7,205 nt of DNA from Coriobacteriales bacterium (GCA_031256575.1 JAIRQI010000020.1:1-7205), one strand, 5' to 3'. Numbered from the stretch's first letter, positions 1 through 7,205 are shown. The notes: a model not told the origin generated them from the sequence alone. Translations and numbers: made by a program.

Positions 1-569
1 CCATGGTGCCCCAGGGAGCCATCGTCGGTAGCGTAGTGGATGAATGAGTCTCCGGTCTGCTCGGCAGAGCCATAAAGATTCAGTGGATAAGGCCGATCGT
101 TGATTCCTACAGCCAGAGCTTTCAAGTAGCCAGCATTGCGCGCTCCGACCAGCAGGTGGGTCTGTACACTGAAAGCCGCCAGGCTGCCAGCAGCCATAGC
201 CAGGGAGGCCCAACCAACTCCACCAGCGACCAGTAAGGCTCGCTTGCTATAGACTGGCAGCCGCCAACCTTGCCCTAACGGCCCAAGCAGATTGACCTGG
301 TCCTTATCTGTTAGTTGAGACATCAGGGTTGTCAGCGATCCGACTACCTGGTAGGTGATGGTAAGCGAATCGCACTCACCTTCGTCCACAGACACCCGGT
401 GCACAGTAAAGGGACGGCGCAGCATATGCTCAGGGCTGCCAGGCAGCCTCAGATGTACATACTGGCCGGGTACAATCATCTCCGGTATCTCGTTAGCAGC
501 CAACTCCAATTGCCAGAGATCACCAAGCAGATTATGGTTAGACAACACTCGGGCATCGATTGAGATCAT
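1..569 (-). CDS. pyrK: Dihydroorotate dehydrogenase B, electron-transfer subunit PyrK (3' end cut by window edge)
   Basis: Visible N-terminal 189 residues of an FAD/[2Fe-2S] ferredoxin-reductase-like protein. In the class 1B dihydroorotate dehydrogenase this subunit passes electrons from the FMN of PyrD to NAD+ in the cytoplasm. Seen: [10 protein letters not shown] (about 34-43), the flavin-binding RRPFTV (51-56), [10 protein letters not shown] (73-82), LLGPLGQGW (94-102), the nucleotide-binding glycine loop GGVGW (116-120), LLVGAR (139-144) and [11 protein letters not shown] (180-190), which is characteristic of PyrK. The C-terminal cysteines that would ligate the iron-sulfur cluster lie beyond position 1. 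The ATG at 569 is chosen because it overlaps the carB stop in an ATGA arrangement and has GGAG eight bases upstream. Oddity: the glycine loop reads GGVGWAS, where the family usually has Pro at the last position (GGxGxxP). pyrD is expected next (inference). A generic flavin reductase is the alternative, but motifs and operon position favour PyrK. Confidence 0.93.
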   Translation of the reverse strand, partial: MISIDARVLSNHNLLGDLWQLELAANEIPEMIVPGQYVHLRLPGSPEHMLRRPFTVHRVSVDEGECDSLTITYQVVGSLTTLMSQLTDKDQVNLLGPLGQGWRLPVYSKRALLVAGGVGWASLAMAAGSLAAFSVQTHLLVGARNAGYLKALAVGINDRPYPLNLYGSAEQTGDSFIHYATDDGSLGHH

Positions 570-3500
570 AGGTTCTGCTCCGCAGATTGGGCAGTGTCGA
601 AGAGCGAGGTCTGTTGGGGAGTAACACTTCTCAGCTCAGCGGTTGCGTCAGCTTCAGGTGCAGCTGAAGTTTCAGCCTCGTCAGTAGCTTCAACCTCAGG
701 TACTGCAGTAACTTCGACCTCGGATGTTGCAGTCGCTTCTGCTTCGACAGTAGCTCCGGTGACTGTGACTTCAGCAGTTGCGGTTGCTTCTGCTTCGACA
801 GTTGCTCCAGTGACTGTGTCTTCAGCAGTTGCAGAATCGGCTGCTTCGACAGTAGCTCCGGTGACTGTGTCTTCAGCAGCTGCGGTATCAGCAGCATCGG
901 CAGTAGCACCGGTAACCGTATCTTCATCGACCAGCAGCTCATCGGATAGACCATTCCATTGGCCTAAATCTTGCAGGGCGATCGGAGCCAGCTCGTTGGT
1001 ATTCAGACCGGCATCGCGTTGGACCACAGCGATAGCGCCAATCATGGCATTTGCTCCAGCCAAGGTTGTGGCATAACAGAGCCCATAGCGGACAGCATGG
1101 GTTCGCAGCCTGAAGCCATCACCCCGGGTCTCCTGGCCTAAGGGGGTATTGATCATCATCTGTACCCGTCCGGCAGCGATCTCGTCAGCGATATTCGGAC
1201 TCTCCTCCTGGATTTTACGCACCGGTGTAACCGGAATACCAGCGGCTTTCAAGGTCTTGGCGGTACCCTCGGTCGAGATAATCGAGAAGCCGAGGTGTAC
1301 CAGGTTATTGGCAATCGAGATGACAGCCCGTTTATCTTTGTCGCAGACGCTGACAAAGACCACGCCTTCCTTGGGTAGGGAGTAGTCAATGGACAAAGCC
1401 GCCTTGGCGTAGGCAGTCGGGTAGTTGGGGCCGATACCCATCACCTCGCCAGTCGATTTCATTTCCGGACCTAAGATGATGTCGGCACCAGGAAAGCGTC
1501 CAAAGGGCATCACTGCTTCTTTGACATTGAAATTCTTGGGAACCCGGGTCTTCTCCGGCAGCCCGAGGCTGGCGATGGTCTGTCCAGCCATAATTTTCGC
1601 TGCACATTTAGCCAGAGGTACCCCACTGGCCTTGGACGTGAAAGGTACCGTCCGCGAAGCCCGGGGGTTGACCTCGATGACGTAGACCTGGGTGTCTTTG
1701 ACTGCAAATTGGATATTCACCAGCCCAGAGACCCCGACCGCCAAGGCCAGGCGACGGGTGATGTTAGAGATATCCTCGATGATGGCATCAGATAAGGAGA
1801 AGGGCGGCAGACAGCAGCTGGAATCACCAGAATGAATACCGGCTTCTTCGATGTGCTCCAAGATACCGCCGATGTAGACCTGCTGATGGTCGCATAAAGC
1901 GTCGACATCGACTTCGATAGCACTCTCTAGAAAGTGGTCGAGGTAGACCGGGTGATCCGGGGTGATGCGAACAGCCTCGACGATGAACTCATCCAGATAA
2001 GCCTGGTTGTAGGCAATGACCATTCCCCGGCCGCCTAAGACATAGCTGGGCCGGACCAGCAAGGGAAAGCCCAAGCGGGCAGCGACATCCAGCGCTTCTT
2101 GATGGCTGACTGCGGTGCCAGCCGGTGGGTAGGCAATCTGCATCGAATCTAGAAGGGCAGCAAAGCGCTCCCGGTCTTCAGCCAGGTCAATTGACTCAGG
2201 CTGGGTGCCCATGATTGGCACTCCGGCCGCCAGCAGTGGCTGGGCCAGCTTCAAGGGGGTCTGGCCACCGAGGGTCACCAAGACTCCGGCAGGGTCTTCA
2301 ACCTCCACCACATCTAAGACATCCTCAAAGGTCAGAGGCTCAAAGTAAAGCCGGTCAGAGGTATCGTAATCTGTGGAGACGGTCTCAGGGTTGCAGTTGA
2401 TCATCACTGTTTCATAACCGATATCAGCCAAGGCATAAGCAGCGTGAACACAACAATAGTCGAACTCGATACCCTGGCCAATACGGTTTGGGCCAGCTCC
2501 TAAGATCACCGCTCGTGGCTTAGTTGCTGGGTGCACCTCATTCTCACCAGGTTCATAGGTCTTGTAGAAGTAGCTGGTCAGACTGGCATACTCCCCGGCA
2601 CAGGTATCGACTCTCTTGAAGGTGGGCAAGACCTCCAAGCCCTTGCGGTAGGCTCTGACATCTGCTTCGCTACTCTCGGTCAAGTAGGCAATCTGAGTGT
2701 CTGAGAGTCCGAAACGCTTGGCCTGCCAAAGGTCAGCGGCCCCTAGTTCCAGTAGCAGCTTGCCGCTTAACGATTCCTGGACCTGGACGATGGCTTTGAT
2801 ACGTTCTAAGAACCAGGGGTCGATTTTGGAGGCTAGATAGACATCCTGAACTGAAAACCCACGCCGTAAGGCCTCGGCAATATAGAAGAGTTGCTGTTCG
2901 GTGGGTAGACTGACCAGGCCCCAGAAGTGTTCTTCATCGAACTCGTCTTTACCGTCTGCTCCCAGCCCGGCACGACCGGTCTCTAATGAACGGATAGCCT
3001 TACCCAATGCCTCTTCGAAGGTTCGGCCGATGGCCATCACCTCACCGACTGCCTTCATACGGGTACCTAAGATAGTCTCAGTACCTTTGAATTTCTCGAA
3101 GGCGAAGCGGGGGTATTTGACTACCACATAGTCGATGCTCGGCTCAAAGCAGGCGCTGGTCACTCCTGTCACATCGTTTTGGATCTCATCCAAGGTATAA
3201 CCGACCGCCAACTTGGTAGCCATCTTGGCTATCGGAAAGCCAGTAGCCTTGGAAGCCAAAGCACTGGAACGGGAAACGCGGGGGTTCATCTCAATGACCA
3301 GCATCCGGCCATCTTGTGGGTTGATGGCGAACTGGATGTTGGCTCCGGAGCCAGCCACCCCGACCTTCTCCATAATTGCTCTCGACGCTGCTACGATGCG
3401 CTGGTATTCCAGCTTGGTCAAAGTCATAGCGGGGGCGACAGTGATGCTGTCGCCAGTGTGGATGCCCATAGCATCGACGTTTTCAATCGAGCAGATGATG

Positions 3501-4186
3501 ATGGAATTGCCTTTACGGTCGCGCATCGACTCGATTTCTATCTCTTTCCAGCCGATTACGCTCTCCTCCACCAAGACTTCGGCGGCGCGGGACAGGGCCA
3601 GGCCCTGGCTGACGATTTCTTGCAGCTCGGCCAGGTTGTGGGCGATGCCCGAACCGGCTCCGCCCAAGGTGTAAGCCGGGCGCAGGACGACCGGATAACC
3701 GATGGTCTGCGCCAGGACCTCAGCGTCAGCAACGCTGTAAGCGGTACCGCTACGGGCGCATTCCAAGCCAATCTCGGCCATCGCCTCGGCGAACAGCCTG
3801 CGGTCCTCACCGGTCTGGATGGCGTGCAGGTCACAGCCGATCAGCTCGACCTGGTAGCGGTCTAAGACTCCGCTATTAGCCAGTTCGACGGCGCTGTTCA
3901 AGGCGGTTTGGCCGCCCATGGTAGCTAGCAGGGCATCCGGCCGTTCAATCTCGATGATGCGGGTCAGGGAGCCCGGGGTCAATGGCTCAACATAGGTGCG
4001 GGTCGCCATCTGGGGGTCTGTCATGATGGTCGCCGGGTTGGAGTTGACCAAAACCACCTGATAGCCTTCTTCGGCTAAGACCTTGCAGGCCTGGGTGCCA
4101 GAGTAGTCAAACTCACAGGCTTGGCCGATGACAATCGGGCCTGAGCCTATCAACAGGATTTTCTGGATGTCAGTCCGCTTAGGCAT
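566..4186 (-). CDS. carB: Carbamoyl-phosphate synthetase large subunit with a repeat-containing C-terminal extension
   Basis: The synthetase subunit makes carbamoyl phosphate from bicarbonate, two ATP and ammonia. With the ATG at 4186 the protein is 1206 residues, against 1073 in E. coli. The N-terminal ATP-grasp half (about 1-400) is colinear with E. coli and keeps Arg129, Arg169, Glu208, His243, Gln285, Glu299 and Asn301. An oligomerisation region (about 400-560) follows. The second ATP-grasp half starts near [15 protein letters not shown] and includes [20 protein letters not shown] and IEVNPRASR. An MGS-like allosteric domain (about 940-1077) includes [15 protein letters not shown] and INTPLG, which suggests nucleotide regulation of the usual kind. 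Residues 1078-1206 are an extra acidic tail containing 17-residue repeats. ATG 4186 starts the typical MPKRTDI N-terminus and has GAGG six bases upstream; a GTG at 4204 would add six residues and lies before the Shine-Dalgarno sequence. The gene overlaps carA by 8 bp and pyrK by 4 bp. Its ammonia-using active sites look intact, unlike its CarA partner. Confidence 0.98.
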   Translation of the reverse strand: MPKRTDIQKILLIGSGPIVIGQACEFDYSGTQACKVLAEEGYQVVLVNSNPATIMTDPQMATRTYVEPLTPGSLTRIIEIERPDALLATMGGQTALNSAVELANSGVLDRYQVELIGCDLHAIQTGEDRRLFAEAMAEIGLECARSGTAYSVADAEVLAQTIGYPVVLRPAYTLGGAGSGIAHNLAELQEIVSQGLALSRAAEVLVEESVIGWKEIEIESMRDRKGNSIIICSIENVDAMGIHTGDSITVAPAMTLTKLEYQRIVAASRAIMEKVGVAGSGANIQFAINPQDGRMLVIEMNPRVSRSSALASKATGFPIAKMATKLAVGYTLDEIQNDVTGVTSACFEPSIDYVVVKYPRFAFEKFKGTETILGTRMKAVGEVMAIGRTFEEALGKAIRSLETGRAGLGADGKDEFDEEHFWGLVSLPTEQQLFYIAEALRRGFSVQDVYLASKIDPWFLERIKAIVQVQESLSGKLLLELGAADLWQAKRFGLSDTQIAYLTESSEADVRAYRKGLEVLPTFKRVDTCAGEYASLTSYFYKTYEPGENEVHPATKPRAVILGAGPNRIGQGIEFDYCCVHAAYALADIGYETVMINCNPETVSTDYDTSDRLYFEPLTFEDVLDVVEVEDPAGVLVTLGGQTPLKLAQPLLAAGVPIMGTQPESIDLAEDRERFAALLDSMQIAYPPAGTAVSHQEALDVAARLGFPLLVRPSYVLGGRGMVIAYNQAYLDEFIVEAVRITPDHPVYLDHFLESAIEVDVDALCDHQQVYIGGILEHIEEAGIHSGDSSCCLPPFSLSDAIIEDISNITRRLALAVGVSGLVNIQFAVKDTQVYVIEVNPRASRTVPFTSKASGVPLAKCAAKIMAGQTIASLGLPEKTRVPKNFNVKEAVMPFGRFPGADIILGPEMKSTGEVMGIGPNYPTAYAKAALSIDYSLPKEGVVFVSVCDKDKRAVISIANNLVHLGFSIISTEGTAKTLKAAGIPVTPVRKIQEESPNIADEIAAGRVQMMINTPLGQETRGDGFRLRTHAVRYGLCYATTLAGANAMIGAIAVVQRDAGLNTNELAPIALQDLGQWNGLSDELLVDEDTVTGATADAADTAAAEDTVTGATVEAADSATAEDTVTGATVEAEATATAEVTVTGATVEAEATATSEVEVTAVPEVEATDEAETSAAPEADATAELRSVTPQQTSLFDTAQSAEQNL
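578..581 (-). promoter_or_regulatory. Ribosome binding site of pyrK
   Basis: GGAG lies eight bases upstream of ATG 569, within the last codons of carB. The start overlaps the carB TGA stop as ATGA, an arrangement suited to termination-reinitiation. Confidence 0.65.
599..613 (-). other. QTSLF pentapeptide near the CarB C-terminus
   Basis: CarB residues 1192-1196 read QTSLF, followed by Asp, ten residues from the C-terminus and after the repeat array. It matches the bacterial sliding-clamp-binding consensus Q-x-[SD]-L-F. The match is seen in the sequence; any clamp binding by CarB is speculative, and chance occurrence is quite possible. Confidence 0.35.
671..925 (-). repeat. 51-bp in-frame tandem repeat in the 3' end of carB (five units)
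   Basis: Five consecutive 51-bp units encode 17-residue repeats at CarB residues 1088-1172. Units 1-4 (925 down to 722) share a core of E-[DV]-T-V-T-G-A-T followed by an Ala/Glu/Thr-rich half; unit 5 (721-671) is degenerate. By direct comparison, units 2 and 3 match at 43 of 51 bases, as do units 3 and 4. The period is a multiple of three, so unit gain or loss keeps the reading frame. The encoded stretch has no Lys or Arg and is probably disordered (inference). There are no spacers, so it is not a CRISPR array. Confidence 0.93.
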
Positions 4187-5366
4187 GGTTGACCTCACTT
4201 TCACTGATTAAGTCGATGAAAGCGTTATAGGGGTTGGGTTTAATAATCGGGCCAGGAGCCAGCTCAGGCAGGTATTGATAGCTGAGTACCGGGACATCAA
4301 GGTAACGAAGAGCCTCCACCGTGCGGTCATTGAGGTTCAACTCGGCCAACTGAATGCGCCCACAGGTCGGATTATCGACGATTGCTGTGTGTCCCTGGTT
4401 CACGGTCAGTTCACCCATTGACCGAAAGTCGACACAGAAGCCGTGGTTCTGGGTGGTGATTGCTACCGAGTCCTGGGCCAGGTTGAATACCGGATAATTA
4501 GCCCCGCGATGGCCACTGCGTAACCGCCGGACAGAACCTCCGACAGCTAAGGCCAATACCTGGTGGCCGAGGCCAATGCCCATTACCGGCACCTTGCCCA
4601 AGAGAGCGGCTGCGGTCTGGATGGTTGGTGTCAGCACCCGGGGGTTTCCTGGGCCAGAGGAGAAAAGCACGCCGTGTGGCTCGTATTCCAAAATCTCTTC
4701 AGCGCTGCTGTTCCAGGGCATGACTATCACCGCTGCACCCATCCGGACCAGGTTGTCCAAGGTGGAGCGGCGAATGCCTAAATCAACAGCGATTATCTTC
4801 AAGCTCAATTCAGCCAGGGGGCTATACCAATCGATATGGTCAGGATGCATCTGATACAGATAGGGCTTGCTACAGCTGACCTCAGCCACCAGATTGGAGC
4901 CGCTCAAGCTTGGTGCGGCTTGGATTTTGGCCAATAATTCTGCCGCGTCGTTACTGACGGTAGAGATGATTGCCCTTTGGGCACTGTTGGCCCGCAGATG
5001 GCGGGTCAGTGTACGAGTGTCGATACCGGTAATCGCAACAGTGCCTTGCTGAACCAAAAAGTCCGGCAGGCTGATATTAGACCGGTAGTTCGATGGCTCG
5101 CCTGGGATATCCCGGAGCACCAGGCCACGCAAGGCCAGACGGCTCGCTTCCAGATCTGCCAGAGCTACCCCATAGTTGCCGGCTTGAGGATAAGTCAGGG
5201 CAATTATCTGTCCAGCATTGGCTGGATCGCTGATGATTTCTGGGTAGCCAATCATGCTCGTATCGAAGTTGATTTCACCGATTGCTTCGCCTAAAGCGCC
5301 GCAACTGACCCCACTGAAACTGGTGCCATCCTCTAAGAATAGCACCGCTGGCTGGTTGTTCAGCAT
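4179..5366 (-). CDS. carA: Carbamoyl-phosphate synthetase small subunit, glutaminase site apparently inactive
   Basis: Full-length homologue of the class I glutamine amidotransferase subunit (395 residues; E. coli 382) that normally hydrolyses glutamine and channels ammonia to CarB. The N-terminal domain is well kept: [12 protein letters not shown] (33-44), [16 protein letters not shown] (52-67), [14 protein letters not shown] (112-125). The amidotransferase domain keeps SSGPGNP (236-242), LGHQ (266-269), GHRGANYPV (285-293) and QNHGF (306-310). The nucleophile elbow, normally GICLGHQ, reads GIGLGHQ, so Gly265 replaces the catalytic Cys (E. coli Cys269). The normal HPE near the C-terminus reads LPE, so Leu366 replaces His353; Glu368 (Glu355) remains. 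Ala49 stands at E. coli Ser47, a glutamine-contact residue. Glutamine hydrolysis should be lost, while a structural role with CarB may persist (inference). The frame is open throughout, so this is not an obvious pseudogene. ATG 5366 has AGGAG seven bases upstream and overlaps the pyrC stop by 7 bp; the gene overlaps carB by 8 bp. Confidence 0.96.
   Translation of the reverse strand: MLNNQPAVLFLEDGTSFSGVSCGALGEAIGEINFDTSMIGYPEIISDPANAGQIIALTYPQAGNYGVALADLEASRLALRGLVLRDIPGEPSNYRSNISLPDFLVQQGTVAITGIDTRTLTRHLRANSAQRAIISTVSNDAAELLAKIQAAPSLSGSNLVAEVSCSKPYLYQMHPDHIDWYSPLAELSLKIIAVDLGIRRSTLDNLVRMGAAVIVMPWNSSAEEILEYEPHGVLFSSGPGNPRVLTPTIQTAAALLGKVPVMGIGLGHQVLALAVGGSVRRLRSGHRGANYPVFNLAQDSVAITTQNHGFCVDFRSMGELTVNQGHTAIVDNPTCGRIQLAELNLNDRTVEALRYLDVPVLSYQYLPELAPGPIIKPNPYNAFIDLISESEVNHA
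4193..4196 (-). promoter_or_regulatory. Ribosome binding site of carB
   Basis: GAGG lies six bases upstream of ATG 4186, inside the end of carA. It supports ATG 4186 (MPKRTDI) over the upstream in-frame GTG at 4204. Confidence 0.7.
4269..4271 (-). other. Lost catalytic histidine codon of CarA (His to Leu366)
   Basis: The codon is CTG (Leu) in [11 protein letters not shown], which aligns with the family sequence QxHPEASPGP; E. coli His353 is the replaced residue. The partner Glu (E. coli Glu355) is kept as Glu368. From CAT or CAC this needs two base changes, which argues against a single sequencing error. Confidence 0.9.
4572..4574 (-). other. Lost nucleophile codon of CarA (Cys to Gly265)
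   Basis: The codon is GGC (Gly) at the centre of GIGLGHQ, where active class I amidotransferases have TGC or TGT (Cys) in G-[IV]-C-x-G-H-Q. The flanking Gly, Leu, Gly, His and Gln are unchanged, so the alignment is unambiguous. One base change from TGC would give this codon. Confidence 0.93.
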
Positions 5367-6688
5367 TTCACTACTCCTCTCTCCAAGGACTTCTCCCCAG
5401 CGACAAAAACGTCTGAAGCCCTCCCTATAAGTTGTCGACCGATGAAAGCGCTGTTCTGAGCACGGGAGACGAAATCATCGGCGTTGACCTGCCATTTGTA
5501 ATCTGGCTCGATGACCGTTAGGTCAGCCTGGCTGCCGACCGCCAAGTTGACGGCTGCTAGCCCGAGGATGCGACGCGGAGCATGAGCCATGCGCTCAACC
5601 AGTTGCGCTAAAGACATCCTGCCTTTGCTGACCAGCTCGCTTAACACCAGTCCCAAAGCGGTCTCTAGGCCAATCACCCCAAAGGGAGCCAGCTCAAACT
5701 CCAAAGCCTTCTCATGCCGGGCGTGTGGGGCATGGTCGCTGGCGATGCAGTCAATCACCCCTTCGACAAGGGCAATTTGCAGAGCTTCAGTATCTGCAGG
5801 GGTACGCAAAGGCGGGTTCATCTTGAGGTTGGTGTCATAACGTTCATCTAGAGCCTGCTCGCTTAAGAACAGATGATGCGGGGTGACCTCGGCAGTCACA
5901 GCCACTCCGCGCTTTTTGGCTGCCCGCACCAGCTCGACAGTGGCAGCTGTCGAGACATGCTGGATGTGCAGGCGGGCGCCTGTCAGTTCAGCCAGGGCAA
6001 TATCGCGGGCGACCATGATCTGCTCACCAGCGGCTGGCCAACCAGCTAGTCCCAAGCGTGTGGAGACAAGCCCCTCATTGACCTGCCCGGAAGCTGTGAG
6101 CGAGTTCACCTGGCAATGCGAGAGCACAGGTTTGTCAAGCGTAGCAGCGTACTCCATAGCCAGGCGCATCATTCCAGAGTCTTGCAGCCCCTGCCCGTCG
6201 TCGCTGAAAGCCAGAGCACCGGCTTCTGCCATATCGGCCATCTCGCTTAAAGCCTGGCCTTTCAAGCCAACAGTCAAAGCCCCGGCTTGGTAGATGCGGG
6301 TCAGTGTGTTTTCGCTGGCTTTCTTTAGCACATAACCGACCTCAGCGCCGCTGTCGACCGTCGGGATGGTGTTGGGCATGGCCAGTACAGCCGTGAAGCC
6401 TCCGTGGGCAGCAGCCCGGGCACCGCTTACTATGTCTTCTTTGTATTCCTGGCCGGGATCGCGTAGGTGCACATGCATGTCCATCAGACCGGGAACCACC
6501 AAGCGGCCATCCAAATCGTAGACTTCGATGTCGCCGAAATCTTTGTCAGGGTGGGTTTGGTCAGTTGTGGTTGCAGAATCATTGATTCTTGTGATGATGC
6601 CATCACAAATCAATATGTCTTTCATCTGGGCTTGGTCAAACCCGACTGCTGGATCGACACAGTTGGCGCGCTTAAGCAACAAGGCCAT
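5360..6688 (-). CDS. pyrC: Dihydroorotase, class I zinc amidohydrolase
   Basis: Cyclises N-carbamoyl-L-aspartate to dihydroorotate, the third step of UMP synthesis, in the cytoplasm. The 442-residue product is a complete amidohydrolase barrel. Metal-binding and catalytic positions of the class I family are visible: DMHVHLRDPG (70-79; His72, His74), AFSDDG (160-165; the Asp163/164 pair), LSHC (189-192; His191), HIQHVSTA (241-248; His244) and IASDHAPH (315-322; Asp318, the general base). MPNT (104-107) and NPPLR (291-295) are substrate-region motifs. The residues after His191 are CQV, where Bacillus-type enzymes have CED; actinobacterial enzymes also vary here. A Thr/Asp-rich loop at 39-54 appears longer than usual. 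Start: ATG 6688 has a very strong Shine-Dalgarno sequence at good spacing. A GTG at 6697, three codons earlier in frame, falls inside that Shine-Dalgarno sequence and is not credible. The gene overlaps pyrB by 17 bp and carA by 7 bp. Confidence 0.97.
   Translation of the reverse strand: MALLLKRANCVDPAVGFDQAQMKDILICDGIITRINDSATTTDQTHPDKDFGDIEVYDLDGRLVVPGLMDMHVHLRDPGQEYKEDIVSGARAAAHGGFTAVLAMPNTIPTVDSGAEVGYVLKKASENTLTRIYQAGALTVGLKGQALSEMADMAEAGALAFSDDGQGLQDSGMMRLAMEYAATLDKPVLSHCQVNSLTASGQVNEGLVSTRLGLAGWPAAGEQIMVARDIALAELTGARLHIQHVSTAATVELVRAAKKRGVAVTAEVTPHHLFLSEQALDERYDTNLKMNPPLRTPADTEALQIALVEGVIDCIASDHAPHARHEKALEFELAPFGVIGLETALGLVLSELVSKGRMSLAQLVERMAHAPRRILGLAAVNLAVGSQADLTVIEPDYKWQVNADDFVSRAQNSAFIGRQLIGRASDVFVAGEKSLERGVVKC
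5374..5378 (-). promoter_or_regulatory. Ribosome binding site of carA
   Basis: AGGAG lies seven bases upstream of ATG 5366, inside the last codons of pyrC, supporting this start and coupled translation. Confidence 0.8.
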
Positions 6689-7205
6689 CCTGATCACCTC
6701 CCAACAACAGGTACATCAGTGCCATGCGCACCGCTACCCCGGCATTGACCTGGTCAAGCAACAGGTTTTGAGCGGTATCAATGGCCTCTGAGCTCAACTC
6801 CACACCCCGGTTGACTGGACCGGGATGCATGATGATCGCCTGGTCAGACAGCTTTGCCAAACGCGCGCTGTTGATGCCATACAGCCGTGAGTACTCCCGT
6901 AAGGTCGGAAACGGCGATTGCTCGATTCGCTCCTGTTGGATGCGCAGCATATACAAGACATCAAACTGGTCTAACTCGGCATCTAAAGAGTGGATGACCC
7001 GCGCACCTAAAGCTTCCGGTACTGCTGGCAGCAAGGTCTTTGGAGCGATAGCTGTAACCTTGGCTCCCAACATGGCTAGCCCGGGAGCCAGAGAACCGAA
7101 GACCCGGGAATGGCTGATATCGCCGACGATGGCGACATTCAAACCTTCGATGTGGCCGAAATGCTCACGCATCGTGAACAGGTCCAGCAGGGCCTGGGTG
7201 GGATG
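6672..7205 (-). CDS. pyrB: Aspartate carbamoyltransferase catalytic chain (N-terminal part outside window)
   Basis: Transfers the carbamoyl group of carbamoyl phosphate to L-aspartate, the committed step of UMP synthesis. The last 177 residues are visible, open to the window edge. The first visible residues are HPTQALLDLF, matching the carbamoyl-phosphate-binding HPTQ at E. coli residues 134-137, so about 130 N-terminal residues (including the STRTR loop) lie upstream. Also seen are GDISHSRVFGS (aspartate-domain start, with the equivalent of Arg167), LYMLRIQQER (the equivalents of Arg229 and Gln231), HPGPVNRGVE and LLLDQVNAGVAVRMALMYLLLG at the C-terminal helices. HSRV and HPGPVNRGVE are typical of Gram-positive-type enzymes, not of the E. 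coli form that pairs with PyrI. Ornithine carbamoyltransferase is excluded by the HPGP loop and the operon context. An internal ATG at 7172 is not the start, because conserved sequence continues upstream in frame. The TAA stop lies inside pyrC. Confidence 0.97.
   Translation of the reverse strand, partial: HPTQALLDLFTMREHFGHIEGLNVAIVGDISHSRVFGSLAPGLAMLGAKVTAIAPKTLLPAVPEALGARVIHSLDAELDQFDVLYMLRIQQERIEQSPFPTLREYSRLYGINSARLAKLSDQAIIMHPGPVNRGVELSSEAIDTAQNLLLDQVNAGVAVRMALMYLLLGGDQDGLVA
6692..6701 (-). promoter_or_regulatory. Very strong ribosome binding site of pyrC
   Basis: GGAGGTGATC is a ten-base perfect complement to the conserved 3' end of bacterial 16S rRNA (GATCACCTCC). It lies within the 3' end of pyrB. 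The GGAGG core ends eight bases before ATG 6688. This decides the pyrC start and excludes the GTG at 6697, which is part of the site itself. Confidence 0.88.

Noticed and set aside
671..925. Regular repeats considered as a CRISPR array
   Set aside because: The units are contiguous with no unique spacers, are in frame with carB, and diverge in a codon-like way.
594..1076. Ser/Ala/Val-rich plus-strand open frame opposite the carB 3' end
   Set aside because: It is the complement of the CarB tail repeats; a 51-bp repeat keeps several frames open at once. It shows no recognisable domain, and carB is clearly the real gene.
3179..3865. Plus-strand open frame of 228 codons antisense to carB
   Set aside because: It lies opposite the highly conserved first ATP-grasp domain of CarB. 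Its product resembles no family I know and is explained by base composition of the coding strand.
4202..4204. GTG as the start of carB
   Set aside because: It precedes the GAGG site used by ATG 4186, and the protein from 4186 begins with the usual MPKRTDI and is colinear with E. coli CarB numbering.
4309..4311. Cys335 or the nearby Cys311 of CarA as a relocated nucleophile
   Set aside because: Neither lies in a nucleophile-elbow motif. Cys311 follows QNHGF at a position usually occupied by Ala, and the catalytic His is also missing.
4179..5366. carA considered as a pseudogene because of active-site loss
   Set aside because: The frame is complete, normal in length, has a good ribosome binding site and overlaps both neighbours, and most conserved motifs remain. 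A retained non-catalytic subunit fits better.
6695..6697. GTG as the start of pyrC
   Set aside because: The GTG is part of the GGAGGTGATC ribosome binding site, leaving no spacing; ATG at 6688 is correctly placed.
7170..7172. ATG as the start of a short aspartate carbamoyltransferase-like gene
   Set aside because: The frame stays open upstream to the window edge and encodes the conserved HPTQALLDLF, so the gene is cut by the window and does not start here.

Overview
The window is one continuous stretch of a de novo pyrimidine (UMP) biosynthesis operon, read entirely on the minus strand. In transcription order it holds the 3' part of pyrB (aspartate carbamoyltransferase), pyrC (dihydroorotase), carA and carB (the two subunits of carbamoyl-phosphate synthetase), and the 5' part of pyrK (electron-transfer subunit of class 1B dihydroorotate dehydrogenase). 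There is no intergenic DNA. Every junction is an overlap of 4 to 17 bases with a Shine-Dalgarno sequence inside the preceding gene, so the genes are probably co-transcribed and translationally coupled. No promoter, leader, attenuator, terminator, RNA gene or mobile element is visible; the operon promoter and any leader would lie upstream of pyrB, beyond position 7205.

Organism: gene order, the class I (Bacillus/actinobacterial-type) dihydroorotase, the HPGPVNRGVE-type PyrB and a NAD-linked PyrK-type dihydroorotate dehydrogenase point to a Gram-positive-type bacterium. G+C is roughly mid-50s percent by eye. An actinobacterial-grade organism is my best guess, but the sequence does not fix the lineage.

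How the genes work together: CarA/CarB make carbamoyl phosphate, PyrB joins it to aspartate, PyrC closes the ring to dihydroorotate, and PyrK (with PyrD, presumably encoded past position 1) passes electrons from dihydroorotate oxidation to NAD+.

Two features are out of the ordinary. First, CarA is full length and otherwise well conserved, but its glutaminase site has lost the nucleophile cysteine (Gly265 where E. coli has Cys269) and the catalytic histidine (Leu366 for His353). A glutamine-contact serine is also changed (Ala49 for Ser47). CarB keeps its nucleotide-binding residues. The predicted enzyme is therefore a carbamoyl-phosphate synthetase that should use free ammonia rather than glutamine, with a retained but catalytically dead amidotransferase subunit. 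Second, CarB carries a C-terminal extension of about 130 residues that is almost free of positive charge. It is built from 17-residue tandem repeats encoded by 51-bp DNA repeats, and near its end is a QTSLF sequence that resembles a sliding-clamp-binding pentapeptide. Whether the two oddities are functionally linked is unknown.
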